From: Limosilactobacillus panis
Lineage (GTDB): Bacteria > Bacillota > Bacilli > Lactobacillales > Lactobacillaceae
Length of the DNA stretch: 64,000 nt
Assembly (NCBI RefSeq): GCF_019797825.1
Contig: NZ_CP081855.1
Location: forward strand, 992,001 to 1,056,000
Reading direction: 5' to 3'
Under the pieces are notes generated by a model. That model made no database searches. It saw only the letters and a list, made by a program, of their open reading frames with translations, and had not been told where the DNA came from. The position numbers and the translations under genes are program-made. This document shows positions 19,840-29,699 of the stretch, piece after piece. Within the stretch, counting starts at the first letter, position 1; each line of letters starts with the position of its first letter.

Positions 19840-21075
19840 ATGACGAAAGAAAAAATTGTGCTGGCTTATTCCGGTGGCCTTGATACCTCTGTTGCAATTG
19901 CCTGGTTAAAGAACAAGGGCTATGACGTAATTGCCTGCTGTATCGATGTTGGTGAGGGTCTTGATCTAGAAGCCATCAAAAACAAGGCGACTGCAATTGG
20001 TGCCTGGAAGTCAGTTGTGATTGACGCTAAGTTGGACTTTGCGGAACAGTTTGTTCTTCCCGCATTGCAGGCCCATGCGATGTACGAACAAAAGTACCCA
20101 CTAGTTTCGGCACTGTCACGGCCACTGATTGTCCAAAAGCTGGTTGCCACCGCCAAGCAGTACGGGGCCACCGCAATTGCTCACGGTTGTACTGGGAAGG
20201 GGAACGACCAGGTCCGGTTCGAAGCTGGTATTCACGCCTTAGCCCCTGAAATGAAGATTGAAGACCCTATTCGGAATTGGCATTGGTCACGGGAAGAAGA
20301 AATTCAATATGCAAAGGACAATAATATTCCCGTACCAATTACTAAGGCTAGTCCATACTCAATTGACCAAAACCTGTGGGGGCGGGCCAACGAATGTGGG
20401 ATCCTTGAAGATCCGTGGGCAGCGGCTCCCGAGGACGCCTACGAACGGACAAGCCCAATTGAAGAAACCCCTGACCAGCCAACCGTGATGGAAATTACAT
20501 TTAAAGAGGGGGTACCAACCGCCCTTGATGGTGAGGAACTTCCTCTGGACAAGCTAATCATGAAGCTTGATAAAATTGCCGGTACTAACGGGATCGGCCG
20601 GATCGACCACGTTGAAAACCGGTTGGTTGGCATCAAGTCCCGGGAAATTTATGAATGTCCTGCTGCGACCGTCTTGCTTGCTGCCCACAAGGACCTTGAA
20701 GACCTGACTCAAGAGCGGGAAGTTGCCCATTTTAAGCCGGTAATTGAAGGCAAGATGGCGGAAATCATTTATAATGGATTATGGTACTCACCATTGATGA
20801 AGGCGTTAGTATCGTTCATTGATGAAACGCAAAAAGTGGTTAACGGTGTTGTCCGGGTAAAGATGTTCAAGGGTAATGTCATTTGTGAAGGACGGAAGTC
20901 ACCAAACTCCTTGTACGATAAGAACTTGGCAACCTACACCTCTGCGGATGAGTTTGATCAAAAGGCCGCAACCGGCTTCATTAAGCTCTGGGAATTACCT
21001 GACAAGGTCTATGCCCAAGTCCAAGAAAAAGCTAACCACCATTTAGAGAAAGGGGAAGTAACGGATGCCTATTAA
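19840..21075 (+). CDS. argG: Argininosuccinate synthase
   Basis: 411 residues. It joins citrulline and aspartate with ATP cleavage to give argininosuccinate, the penultimate step of arginine synthesis. The N-terminal PP-loop ATP pyrophosphatase motif is [13 protein letters not shown]. Other family blocks are [29 protein letters not shown] and [21 protein letters not shown] choose the ATG at 19840 with GGAGAC upstream rather than the longer frame at 19825. Its last 11 nt overlap argH. Confidence 0.96.
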   Translation: MTKEKIVLAYSGGLDTSVAIAWLKNKGYDVIACCIDVGEGLDLEAIKNKATAIGAWKSVVIDAKLDFAEQFVLPALQAHAMYEQKYPLVSALSRPLIVQKLVATAKQYGATAIAHGCTGKGNDQVRFEAGIHALAPEMKIEDPIRNWHWSREEEIQYAKDNNIPVPITKASPYSIDQNLWGRANECGILEDPWAAAPEDAYERTSPIEETPDQPTVMEITFKEGVPTALDGEELPLDKLIMKLDKIAGTNGIGRIDHVENRLVGIKSREIYECPAATVLLAAHKDLEDLTQEREVAHFKPVIEGKMAEIIYNGLWYSPLMKALVSFIDETQKVVNGVVRVKMFKGNVICEGRKSPNSLYDKNLATYTSADEFDQKAATGFIKLWELPDKVYAQVQEKANHHLEKGEVTDAY

Positions 21076-22447
21076 GAAGATGTGGGGTGGCCGGTTTGAA
21101 AAGGGTGGCGACCAGCTCGTCGACCAATTCGGCGCCTCCATTTCCTTTGACCGGGAGATGGCAAAAGAAGACATCATGGGTTCGCTAGCCCATGTAAAGA
21201 TGCTAAAGAAGACCCAAATTTTACCTGGGGCGGACGCCGATAAAATTATTGACGGGTTAAATGATTTAATGACTGAGCTTGAGAAACACGGCTTACCGTT
21301 TGACGTGGAGAATGAAGACATTCATATGAATATTGAGGCCCTCTTGACCAAGAAAATTGGTTCAGTTGCCGGTAAACTCCATACTGGACGTAGTCGTAAT
21401 GATCAGGTAGCAACTGATTTCCACCTTTACGTTAAAGAACGGCTGCCCAAGATTATTACTGCCCTCAAGGATCTTCAGCAGTCCCTCGTCAGCCTTGCCG
21501 AAAAGAACGTGGAAACCATCATGCCGGGTTACACCCACATGCAACACGCCCAACCAATCTCTTACGGTCAATACTTAATAGCTTACTTTCAAATGTTTCA
21601 ACGGGATGTGGAGCGCTTTACCTTTAATAAGCAGCATACTGATCTCTCCCCACTGGGGGCGGCAGCCCTTGCTGGGACGACCTTTCCGATTGACCGGGAA
21701 ATGACCACGGCACTTCTCGGTTTCAATAAACCGTACGCCAACTCGTTAGATGCTGTCAGTGATCGGGACTTTGCACTGGAGTTCCTGAGTAACGCCAGTA
21801 TTTTGATGGTACACCTTTCCCGCTTATGTGAAGAAATCATTTACTGGTGTAGTTATGAATTTAACTACATTGAACTATCGGATGCCTATTCGACCGGTAG
21901 TTCCATTATGCCCCAGAAGAAGAATCCGGATATGGCGGAACTGATTCGTGGAAAGAGCGGCCGGGTGTTTGGCAGTCTGATGGGACTTTTGACCACCATG
22001 AAAGGCTTGCCGCTGGCGTACAATAAGGATATGCAAGAGGACAAGGAAGGGGTCTTCGATACCGTCAAGACTATCCTACCGTGTCTGAAGGTCATGACGG
22101 GGATGGTTGAAACCTTGCATGTTAATAAGGATAAGATGGCCCATGCCACTCACCATGATTTTTCCAACGCCACTGAGCTGGCGGACTATTTGGCCACTAA
22201 GGGGATCCCGTTTCGGCGGGCCCATGAGATTGTCGGTGAGTTGGTCCTCAAGGGGATTAAGACTGGCACTGATCTAGCAGACATTCCACTAAGTACGTTT
22301 AAGCAAATTGATTCACGGGTTGAAGATGATGTCTACCAAGTTTTGAAGCCAGCCGTCGCGGTCCAGCGGCGGAACTCGCTCGGCGGAACTGGTTTTGCCC
22401 AGGTTAAGGCGCAGATTACTGCCGCGAAACAGATATTAAATAAGTAA
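21065..22447 (+). CDS. argH: Argininosuccinate lyase
   Basis: 460 residues, a fumarase/aspartase-superfamily tetramer that splits argininosuccinate into arginine and fumarate. The signature loop [16 protein letters not shown] contains the catalytic Ser. [16 protein letters not shown] and [16 protein letters not shown] are the other conserved regions. It overlaps argG by 11 nt, which implies translational coupling. No other arginine-synthesis genes are in the window, so the pathway probably starts from citrulline. Confidence 0.96.
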   Translation: MPIKKMWGGRFEKGGDQLVDQFGASISFDREMAKEDIMGSLAHVKMLKKTQILPGADADKIIDGLNDLMTELEKHGLPFDVENEDIHMNIEALLTKKIGSVAGKLHTGRSRNDQVATDFHLYVKERLPKIITALKDLQQSLVSLAEKNVETIMPGYTHMQHAQPISYGQYLIAYFQMFQRDVERFTFNKQHTDLSPLGAAALAGTTFPIDREMTTALLGFNKPYANSLDAVSDRDFALEFLSNASILMVHLSRLCEEIIYWCSYEFNYIELSDAYSTGSSIMPQKKNPDMAELIRGKSGRVFGSLMGLLTTMKGLPLAYNKDMQEDKEGVFDTVKTILPCLKVMTGMVETLHVNKDKMAHATHHDFSNATELADYLATKGIPFRRAHEIVGELVLKGIKTGTDLADIPLSTFKQIDSRVEDDVYQVLKPAVAVQRRNSLGGTGFAQVKAQITAAKQILNK

Positions 22448-22455
22448 TACGAGAC

Positions 22456-22502
22456 TGAAAGGTTCTGATGTCAGCGCTTGGCTGGTGTCAGAACTTTTTT
22501 AT
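22456..22502 (+). terminator. Intrinsic terminator of argGH
   Basis: GTTCTGATGTCAGC pairs with GCTGGTGTCAGAAC over 14 bp, including wobbles, followed by six Ts ending near 22500. Confidence 0.85.
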
Positions 22503-22553
22503 GTTCTTTGAAAGAAGCTGGGGACGCTTTGATTATTAACCAGGGGGAAGCTA

Positions 22554-22562
22554 TGATATAAT
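22554..22562 (+). promoter_or_regulatory. Extended -10 promoter of the phoH operon
   Basis: TGA-TATAAT at 22554-22562, with a consensus -10 hexamer, 47 nt upstream of phoH. Confidence 0.6.
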
Positions 22563-22608
22563 CAATCTGAAAAAACGTAATTTAATCGTTAAAGGAGAAT
22601 TGAATAAT

Positions 22609-23616
22609 TTGGCAGAAAGCACGGCAGAATATGAACAAATATTTCAAATTGACCAACCCGCAATCGAGGTTGGTATTTTAGGGCCCCAAGATAAGTTCGT
22701 CAGCCTGATTGAGCAGGGAATGGAGGTTACCCTGAATCCCTTTGGCGGCAATTTAAAAGTCAGTGGGCGTCGGGAAGACGTAAAACTGACAATCGACGTC
22801 TTCCATGCGCTGGTTAACCTTCTTCAACAGGGAATTCACCTGCACAGTACTGATATTGTCAGCGCAATGAAGATGGCCCACAGGGGGACTTTGGAATACT
22901 TTGCGGACCTTTACAGTGAGACTATCATCAAAGACCGCAAGGGACGTGCAGTTCGTGTTAAGAACTTTGGCCAGCGCCAGTACGTCAACGCAATGAAGCA
23001 TAATGATATCACATTTGGTATTGGCCCCGCCGGAACAGGGAAAACCTACCTGGCAGTTGCAATGGCGGTGGCGGCCCTAAAACGTGGTGAAGTCGAACGG
23101 ATTATCGTTACTCGTCCGGCTGTTGAAGCGGGGGAGAGCCTGGGCTTTCTTCCCGGTGACCTGCAGGAAAAAGTTGACCCATACCTGCGGCCAATTTACG
23201 ACGCCTTAAACGATATCCTAGGTTCTGACCATACCCAACGTTTGATGGAACGGGAGATCATTGAAATCGCCCCATTAGCCTACATGCGGGGCCGGACTTT
23301 GGACGGTGCCTTTGTCATCCTCGATGAGGCACAAAATACCACCAACGCTCAGATGAAGATGTTTTTAACCCGCCTGGGATTTGGCTCTAAGATGGTCGTT
23401 AACGGTGATATCTCACAAATTGATTTAGCCCATGGTGTGCGGAGTGGGCTAGTGAGTGCGCAACGAATCTTGAAAGACATCCAGTCAATCAAGTTCGTTC
23501 GCTTCAGTGCCGAAGACGTGGTTCGGCACCCGGTTGTTGCCCGTATCATCACAGCTTATGAAGAGCACGCCACTAAAAAAGTAAGTAAGGACAAAAAGAC
23601 GTCGAAGGAGGAATAG
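22609..23616 (+). CDS. phoH: PhoH family ATPase
   Basis: A 335-residue cytoplasmic P-loop ATPase of the PhoH/YbeZ family, usually linked with YbeY in RNA metabolism. Walker A is GIGPAGTGKTYLAVAMAV and Walker B is FVILDEAQNTT; LTRLGFGSKMVVNGDISQIDL is also typical. Two in-frame TTGs (22600 and 22609) are candidates. I prefer 22609 because AAAGGAG (22591-22597) would be only 2 nt from the first. It is the first gene of the phoH-ybeY-dgkA-era-recO series; its stop TAG shares a base with the first possible GTG of ybeY. Confidence 0.94.
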   Translation: MAESTAEYEQIFQIDQPAIEVGILGPQDKFVSLIEQGMEVTLNPFGGNLKVSGRREDVKLTIDVFHALVNLLQQGIHLHSTDIVSAMKMAHRGTLEYFADLYSETIIKDRKGRAVRVKNFGQRQYVNAMKHNDITFGIGPAGTGKTYLAVAMAVAALKRGEVERIIVTRPAVEAGESLGFLPGDLQEKVDPYLRPIYDALNDILGSDHTQRLMEREIIEIAPLAYMRGRTLDGAFVILDEAQNTTNAQMKMFLTRLGFGSKMVVNGDISQIDLAHGVRSGLVSAQRILKDIQSIKFVRFSAEDVVRHPVVARIITAYEEHATKKVSKDKKTSKEE

Positions 23617-23618
23617 TG

Positions 23619-24098
23619 GTGGACCTGACAGTGTACGATGAGACTGGAGGCCAGGTAAGTGAGAATCAATTGGCCCTGGTTAAGGACGTTTTGCAATTTG
23701 CTGCCCGCAAATTAGCCCTTAAGGACAACACCGAGATGTCGGTGACCTTGATGACAAACCCCGCAATTCGCAAACTTAACAAACAGTACCGAGGGGTTGA
23801 CCGGGCGACCGACGTTTTAAGCTTTGCTGCAGAGGAGAGTGGGGACGAGACCCCCATCATTATGGACCCGGCATTGGCAGCAGAACTACCGGAGAACCTC
23901 GGCGACCTCTTTGTCTCAATTGACAAGGTAGCGGAACAGGCTAAGTTTTTGGGTCACTCAAGCGACCGGGAACTGGGGTTCCTGGTTGTTCACGGCTTCC
24001 TCCATTTAAATGGCTATGATCATGAAAAGCCAGCCGATGAGAAAAGGATGTTTACATTGCAGCGGGAGATACTAGATGAGTATGGACTCAAAAGATAA
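23619..24098 (+). CDS. ybeY: Endoribonuclease YbeY
   Basis: About 159 residues. A zinc-dependent endoribonuclease involved in 16S rRNA 3'-end maturation and ribosome quality control. The metal motif HGFLHLNGYDH (H-x3-H-x5-H) is near residue 127, and NKQYRGVDRATDVLSF is the other family signature. GTG at 23619 is 7 nt from AAGGAGG; the adjacent GTG at 23616 is possible but too close. Its 3' end overlaps the dgkA start. Confidence 0.94.
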   Translation: MDLTVYDETGGQVSENQLALVKDVLQFAARKLALKDNTEMSVTLMTNPAIRKLNKQYRGVDRATDVLSFAAEESGDETPIIMDPALAAELPENLGDLFVSIDKVAEQAKFLGHSSDRELGFLVVHGFLHLNGYDHEKPADEKRMFTLQREILDEYGLKR

Positions 24099-24477
24099 GC
24101 ACCAGGTAACTAAAAACAATCACCTCCTGCAGGCGATGAGCCACGCCTTTGATGGAATTATTACGATGCTGCGTGAGGAACGTAATATGCGTTACCATGT
24201 CCTGGCTGCCTTTTTGGTCGTTCTCGCCGGGATATTCTTTCATATCCGAGCGGCAGACTGGCTATGGCTCCTCCTGGTGATTTTTTTAGTTTTTGCCGCT
24301 GAGTTTTTGAACACCGTTACTGAGGCCGTCACCGACCTCTTGGTCAGCCACCACTATGATGTTGAAGTAAAGAAGGCAAAGGACGTGGCCGCCGGGGGGG
24401 TCTTGATTGCGGCTTGTTTTGCCGTTTTAGTGGGGCTGATAATATTTGGCCCATACATTATACAGTTATTTAAGTAG
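24076..24477 (+). CDS. dgkA: Diacylglycerol/undecaprenol kinase family protein
   Basis: A 133-residue small integral membrane kinase with three membrane segments, at about residues 38-55, 60-80 and 105-128. It phosphorylates undecaprenol (Gram-positive members) or diacylglycerol and so feeds lipid-carrier recycling. The catalytic block [14 protein letters not shown] and [13 protein letters not shown] are diagnostic. The start overlaps ybeY by 23 nt, with GGGAGA upstream; a second ATG lies two codons later. era follows after 10 nt. Confidence 0.92.
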   Translation: MSMDSKDKHQVTKNNHLLQAMSHAFDGIITMLREERNMRYHVLAAFLVVLAGIFFHIRAADWLWLLLVIFLVFAAEFLNTVTEAVTDLLVSHHYDVEVKKAKDVAAGGVLIAACFAVLVGLIIFGPYIIQLFK

Positions 24478-24487
24478 GGAGAAGAAA

Positions 24488-25393
24488 ATGGATAATCCAA
24501 ACTATAAGTCAGGTTTTGTTGCTCTAATTGGACGACCTAACGTCGGTAAGTCAACCTTGTTGAACTATATTGTTGGTCAAAAGGTGGCAATCATGAGTAA
24601 CGTTGCGCAAACGACCCGGAATAAGATCCAAGGGATCTACACGAGTCCTAAAGCCCAAATCGTCTTTATTGATACGCCTGGCGTCCACAAGCCGGTTACC
24701 AAGCTTGGCGATTTTATGGAGCGGTCGACCTTATCTGCTTTAGACGAGGTCGATGCTGTAGTTTACGTTGTCAGTGCCAGCGAGAAGCGGGGGCCTGGTG
24801 ACAACTTTATTATTGAGAAGTTACGGCAGGTTAAAAAACCAATTTATCTGGTTGTCAACAAGATTGACCAGGTTCACCCTAACGAACTGCCTGATATCGT
24901 TGACCAATACAAAAATGACCTCTCCTTTAAGCAGGTCATTCCAGTTTCTGCCCTCCAGGGGAACAACGTTAACGAGTTAATCAACCAGTTGATTAAGGGC
25001 CTACCTAACGGACCTCAATACTACCCAGATGATCAAATTTCCGACCACCCCGAGCGCTTTGTCATTGCCGAAATGATTCGGGAAAAGGTGTTCATGCTGA
25101 CCAGGGATGAGGTTCCCCATTCCGTTGCTGTCGACGTCACCTCTGTTAAGCGGGAGGATGAAGAACATGTTCATATCTCTGCTAACGTTGTTGTCGAACG
25201 GCCGGGACAAAAGGGAATTATCATTGGCAAAAAAGGTCAGATGCTCAAGAAAATTGGGACGATGGCCCGCAAGGATATTGAACACCTGCTTGGTGACCAT
25301 GTCTTCCTCCAGCTGTGGGTCAAGGTTGTGCCAAAGTGGCGCGATAAGTCAGCAATGCTTAAGGACTATGGTTACCGCAGCAAGGACTATTAA
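24488..25393 (+). CDS. era: GTPase Era
   Basis: A 301-residue ribosome-assembly GTPase that binds the 3' end of 16S rRNA. G1 is GRPNVGKST, the switch region is [14 protein letters not shown]3 is DTPGVHKP and G4 is NKID. A C-terminal KH domain contains [20 protein letters not shown] lies upstream of the ATG at 24488; the longer frame from 24446 is inside dgkA. It sits between dgkA and recO, the usual order. Confidence 0.97.
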   Translation: MDNPNYKSGFVALIGRPNVGKSTLLNYIVGQKVAIMSNVAQTTRNKIQGIYTSPKAQIVFIDTPGVHKPVTKLGDFMERSTLSALDEVDAVVYVVSASEKRGPGDNFIIEKLRQVKKPIYLVVNKIDQVHPNELPDIVDQYKNDLSFKQVIPVSALQGNNVNELINQLIKGLPNGPQYYPDDQISDHPERFVIAEMIREKVFMLTRDEVPHSVAVDVTSVKREDEEHVHISANVVVERPGQKGIIIGKKGQMLKKIGTMARKDIEHLLGDHVFLQLWVKVVPKWRDKSAMLKDYGYRSKDY

Positions 25394-25411
25394 TCGCTTC
25401 AAGGGGGCTTA

Positions 25412-26200
25412 ATGATGGCCCGGGAGACCACTGATTTTACAGGGATAATTATTTACCGGCGGGACTACCGGGAGCGGGACCTGCTTGTCAAGATGCTGAC
25501 GGATAAAATTGGCCCGGCGATGTTTTACATCCGTGATGGTAAGAAACGCGGCTTTCAGATGGCCAGCGACTTTTTACCGTTTACGCACGGAACCTATATT
25601 GGTTCACTTGATAACCAGGGACTTAGTTTTGTGAACACAGCGAGTGAAACGCACCAGTACCAGGGGATTGCTACCGACCTGCGGCGTAATGCTTACGCCA
25701 CCTACATTCTTTCCCTAGTTGACCATGCCTTCACAGATGGCCAGGGGATTGGCGGTTGGTTTAACCAAGTGGCGGCGGCACTCGACCTAATTAACCGGGG
25801 ACAGGATGAACAGGTTGTCACCAACGTAATTGAGACCCAGTTGCTGACGGTCTTTGGGGTTGCTCCGACCTGGGACCGGTGTGTTATTTGTGGTGACCGT
25901 CACCGGCCCCTCGATTTTTCGGAACAGTATGGTGGAATGCTGTGTGACCGTCACTGGTACCTGGACCAGCGGCGCTTTCATCTTGACCGTCGGACCGCCT
26001 ATTATTTGCAGCAGTTTGCGGTCCTAAATCTCCAGCAGGTGAACACCATTAAATTCAATCCCTTTACCAAGGAGCGCCTTCAGTACGTCTTAGATACCCT
26101 TTACAATGACCAGGTGGGCCTCCGCCTGAAGAGCAAACGATTTATCAACCAGATGAACCGTCTTGAACAAAAAATGGGTAAATTGTCGACCGACGATTGA
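25412..26200 (+). CDS. recO: DNA repair protein RecO
   Basis: 262 residues. Works with RecF/RecR to load RecA on SSB-coated single-stranded DNA. An N-terminal OB fold (TGIIIYRRDYRERDLLVKM) is followed by a helical domain and a zinc-binding region with CVICGDRH and a second Cys/His pair at MLCDRHW. The start may be either of two adjacent ATGs (25412/25415), with GGGGG upstream. It ends the operon; the glycine T-box follows. Confidence 0.94.
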   Translation: MMARETTDFTGIIIYRRDYRERDLLVKMLTDKIGPAMFYIRDGKKRGFQMASDFLPFTHGTYIGSLDNQGLSFVNTASETHQYQGIATDLRRNAYATYILSLVDHAFTDGQGIGGWFNQVAAALDLINRGQDEQVVTNVIETQLLTVFGVAPTWDRCVICGDRHRPLDFSEQYGGMLCDRHWYLDQRRFHLDRRTAYYLQQFAVLNLQQVNTIKFNPFTKERLQYVLDTLYNDQVGLRLKSKRFINQMNRLEQKMGKLSTDD

Positions 26201-26262
26201 CAATTTGAAAAAGTTTATCTATTATTAAAAATGTTTATTGGTAACACTTAATTTGAATATTA

Positions 26263-26466
26263 GTTGACGTTGACGGAGAAAAGCAACGGTTATGCCTTTA
26301 TTAAGCGAGTAGGGGAGAGTGAAAGCCCTATTGAAGGTCCCGTTGTAGGCCCTCTACCAGTCATCTTTAACTAAGCTGTTTTGCAGAGATGCAAAAAAGC
26401 AGGGTGGAACCGCGATGTAATCTCGTCCCTGCAGTTACTATTCCGTAACTGTAGGGATTTTTTGAT
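26263..26466 (+). promoter_or_regulatory. T-box riboswitch, glycine-specific, before glyQS
   Basis: Stem I is seen as CAACGG pairing with CCGTTG, flanked below by GGAG pairing with CTCT. In the loop between them GGC (26348-26350) sits at the specifier position, a glycine codon. The T-box AGGGTGGAACCGCG (26401-26414) matches the consensus. The terminator CCCTGCAGTTAC with GTAACTGTAGGG and six Ts follows at about 26429-26464. It controls both glycyl-tRNA synthetase subunits. Confidence 0.93.
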
Positions 26467-26484
26467 ATGAAGGGAAGTATTCAG

Positions 26485-27483
26485 ATGACAACAAAGAAGC
26501 TGAGTGTTCAGGATATCATCTTCACGCTTGAACAGTACTGGGCAAAGCAGGGCTGTATGCTGATGCAGGCCTACGACACGGAAAAGGGTGCCGGGACAAT
26601 GAGTCCGTACACCTTTTTACGGGCAATTGGCCCAGAGCCATGGAACGCTGCATATGTCGAACCATCCCGGCGGCCCGCTGATGGTCGTTATGGTGAAAAC
26701 CCGAACCGCCTTTACCAGCACCACCAGTTCCAAGTGATCATGAAACCATCACCAGATAATATTCAAGACCTGTACTTGGGAAGCTTGAAGGAACTTGGAA
26801 TCGACCCTCTAGAACACGATATTCGGTTTGTAGAAGATAACTGGGAGAATCCATCAATGGGTTGTGCCGGTGTTGGTTGGGAAATCTGGCTCGACGGCAT
26901 GGAGGTTACCCAGTTTACCTACTTCCAAGTAGTCGGTGAATTGCCGATGAACCCCGTGGCTTCAGAAGTTACCTATGGCTTGGAACGACTCGCTGAATAT
27001 ATTCAAAATGTTGACTCTGTTTACGACCTGGAATGGGCTGACGGGGTCTTATATGGTGATATCTTTAAGGAACCAGAATACGAGCACTCCAAGTACGCAT
27101 TCGAAGAAAGTAACCAGGACATGTTGCTAGCGGCCTTTAATGATTACGAAACCGAAGCTAAGCGGCTAATTAAGCTGGGCCTAGTGCACCCGGCATATGA
27201 CTATGTTCTGAAGTGCAGCCATACCTTTAACCTCTTGGATGCCCGAGGAGCAGTTTCCGTTACTGAACGGGCAGGTTACTTACACCGGATTCGGATCATG
27301 GCTAAGTCCATCGCTAAGGCCTTTGTCGAAGAGCGGCGGAAACGGGGCTTCCCATTGATCCATGATGATAAGCTACGGCAAAAGACACTTGATGAGTATA
27401 CCAAGAAGGCTGAGAAGGCCAAGCAACGCGCTGCTAAAAAAGCAGCCAAGAAGGCTAAAAAAGCGCAGAAGGGGGACAAGTAA
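26485..27483 (+). CDS. glyQ: Glycyl-tRNA synthetase alpha subunit
   Basis: 332 residues; the class II catalytic subunit of the alpha2-beta2 enzyme. Recognisable blocks are [55 protein letters not shown] and [20 protein letters not shown]. The C-terminus carries about 25 extra Lys/Ala-rich residues ([18 protein letters not shown]) beyond the core of roughly 300. The start at 26485 has AGGGA upstream; the longer frame from 26467 begins in the leader terminator. One base separates its stop from the glyS start codon. Confidence 0.95.
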   Translation: MTTKKLSVQDIIFTLEQYWAKQGCMLMQAYDTEKGAGTMSPYTFLRAIGPEPWNAAYVEPSRRPADGRYGENPNRLYQHHQFQVIMKPSPDNIQDLYLGSLKELGIDPLEHDIRFVEDNWENPSMGCAGVGWEIWLDGMEVTQFTYFQVVGELPMNPVASEVTYGLERLAEYIQNVDSVYDLEWADGVLYGDIFKEPEYEHSKYAFEESNQDMLLAAFNDYETEAKRLIKLGLVHPAYDYVLKCSHTFNLLDARGAVSVTERAGYLHRIRIMAKSIAKAFVEERRKRGFPLIHDDKLRQKTLDEYTKKAEKAKQRAAKKAAKKAKKAQKGDK

Positions 27484-27484
27484 G

Positions 27485-29560
27485 ATGGCTAATTCATATT
27501 TGTTAGAAGTGGGCGTTGAAGAAATGCCTGCGCATGTTGTTACGCCAAGTATTAAGCAACTTCACCAACGGGTAGCTAATTACCTGAAGGAACAACGGAT
27601 TTCGTTTGACGACATTCAGGAATACGCAACCCCACGGCGGCTAGCACTTTTGATCAGTGGCCTGAGCGACAAGCAACCAGATATTGATGAATCCGTCAAG
27701 GGACCCGCTAAGAAGATTGCTCAGGATGCTGATGGTAACTGGACGAAGGCGGCAATCGGTTTTACCCGGGGCCAAGGGGCCAGCGTTGATGATATTGAAT
27801 TTAAGGACGTCAAGGGTGTTGAATACGTCTTTGTTGAAAAGCACATTGCCGGTAAGCCCGTTGCCGATGTACTGAAGGGCTTACCAGACGTAATTACTGC
27901 AATGACCTTTCCAACACTGATGAAGTGGGGTTACCACAACCTGCAATTCATTCGCCCAATTCGGTGGTTGGTTTCCCTGCTTAATGACCAGGTTGTTCCG
28001 TTCCAGATTCTCGATGTTAAGGCCGGCCGGACTACCCGCGGGCATCGTTTCTTGGGACATGACATTGAATTGCAAAAGGCTGCTGACTATGTAGGTGCCT
28101 TGTATAAAGATTACGTAATCGTTGATCCTGTTAAGCGTAAGCAGGTTATCAACGATCAAATTGACGCCATTGTGGAAGAACACGACTGGGTGATTGATAA
28201 AGATCCGGACCTTTTGGAAGAGGTCAACAACCTGGTTGAATGGCCAACCGCTTTTGCGGGGTCCTTTGATAAGAAGTACTTGGTGCTGCCAGATGAAGTT
28301 TTGATTACTTCAATGAAGGATAACCAACGTTTCTTCTACCTTCGCGACCATGACGGTAACCTTTTGCCAAACTTTATCGCCGTACGGAACGGAAACAAGG
28401 AATACCTGAAAAACATCATTAAAGGGAACGAGCGGGTTCTGGTTCCGCGGCTGGAAGATGCTAAGTTCTTCTACGAGGAAGACCAGAAGTTGACGATTGA
28501 CCAGTATGTTGAGCGTCTGAAACGGGTCAGTTTCCACGACAAGATTAGTTCCGTGTATGACAAGATGCAGCGGACAGCTGTGATTGCGGGGTTAATTGGT
28601 AAGCGGCTTAACTTGACAAATGATGAGCTGGCTGACCTTGATCGGGCTGCCCATATTTACAAGTTTGATTTGACCACCCAAATGGTCGGTGAGTTTGCCG
28701 AACTTCAGGGGGTAATGGGTGAAATCTATGCTAAGCTTTTCGGTGAAAAAGATGATGTCGCCACTGCTATTCGGGAACATTACATGCCAATTTCAGCTGA
28801 AGGGGAACTACCACAAACAAAGTTAGGAGCTATCCTTGCAATCGCTGATAAGCTCGACAGCATTTTAAGTTTCTTTGCGGTTGGCATGATTCCTTCTGGA
28901 TCAAATGACCCATATGCTCTGCGTCGTCAGGCATTTGGAATCGTGCGGATTATTAACGACCGAAATTGGCACCTGCCATTGCTCGGTATTCAGGCAGCCA
29001 TTATCAAGGCCTTTGCCGCCGCTAATATTAAGACTAATTTTGACCTTTCAAAGAATGCTGATGCTGTTCGTCAATTCTTCTTGGACCGGGTTAAGCAGGC
29101 CCTAAGTGAACGGAAGCTTCGTCACGATATTATTGATACTGTTAGTGATACGAAGGTTAACGACCTGGCAAACATTTTTGAGGCGGCCCAAGCAATTAAC
29201 GAGCACAAGAATGATGGTGACTTTAAGGCCGCCATTGAAGCTTTGACCCGGGTCCTGCGGATTGCTAAGAAGGGTAACCAAGATTCTGCTGCCAGGGTTA
29301 ACCCCGAGTTATTTAAAAATCCGTCCGAGCAAAAGCTTTACGATGCGGTTAATGACCTGCAAAAGCAGGCTGCGGACCGGACGGTTGCGGAGAACTTTGC
29401 TGCGCTTCGTTCCTTAGAACCAGTGATTACCAGTTACTTTGATGAAAACATGATTATGGACAAGAACGAAGATATTCGTAACAACCGGCTTACCCAGTTG
29501 GGGATTCTTGCCCGTCTTGCTGGTATTATGGGGAACTTAAATGATTTAATTGTTAAGTAA
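27485..29560 (+). CDS. glyS: Glycyl-tRNA synthetase beta subunit
   Basis: 691 residues. The beta subunit holds the tRNA-binding and anticodon-recognition parts and an HD-like domain. The N-terminus LLEVGVEEMPAHVV is diagnostic, with YATPRRLALLI, FPTLMKWGYHNLQFIRPIRW and SNDPYALRRQAFGIVRI downstream. I choose the ATG at 27485 with GGGGG upstream in the end of glyQ. The frame extends back into glyQ to 27362, which I reject. Confidence 0.96.
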   Translation: MANSYLLEVGVEEMPAHVVTPSIKQLHQRVANYLKEQRISFDDIQEYATPRRLALLISGLSDKQPDIDESVKGPAKKIAQDADGNWTKAAIGFTRGQGASVDDIEFKDVKGVEYVFVEKHIAGKPVADVLKGLPDVITAMTFPTLMKWGYHNLQFIRPIRWLVSLLNDQVVPFQILDVKAGRTTRGHRFLGHDIELQKAADYVGALYKDYVIVDPVKRKQVINDQIDAIVEEHDWVIDKDPDLLEEVNNLVEWPTAFAGSFDKKYLVLPDEVLITSMKDNQRFFYLRDHDGNLLPNFIAVRNGNKEYLKNIIKGNERVLVPRLEDAKFFYEEDQKLTIDQYVERLKRVSFHDKISSVYDKMQRTAVIAGLIGKRLNLTNDELADLDRAAHIYKFDLTTQMVGEFAELQGVMGEIYAKLFGEKDDVATAIREHYMPISAEGELPQTKLGAILAIADKLDSILSFFAVGMIPSGSNDPYALRRQAFGIVRIINDRNWHLPLLGIQAAIIKAFAAANIKTNFDLSKNADAVRQFFLDRVKQALSERKLRHDIIDTVSDTKVNDLANIFEAAQAINEHKNDGDFKAAIEALTRVLRIAKKGNQDSAARVNPELFKNPSEQKLYDAVNDLQKQAADRTVAENFAALRSLEPVITSYFDENMIMDKNEDIRNNRLTQLGILARLAGIMGNLNDLIVK

Positions 29561-29632
29561 GCTTTTTGATTGTTTTACCGTTGACTTGTGGTATCATATA
29601 TATTAAGTGAATTATGTGTTGATAAGTAGAGG

Positions 29633-29665
29633 AGGGTCGCATTCCGTATGGTTGCGACCTTTCGT
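29633..29665 (+). promoter_or_regulatory. Hairpin in the dnaG leader
   Basis: GGTCGCA (29635-29641) pairs with the end of TTGCGACC (29652-29659), followed by TTTCGTT. It lies between glyS and dnaG and may act as a weak terminator or attenuator. TTGACT at 29581 and AT-rich TATATT sequence upstream suggest a promoter before it, but the spacing is poor. Confidence 0.45.
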
Positions 29666-29699
29666 TACTGTACGCAGATTAATCAAGTGGGGTGGTTCA

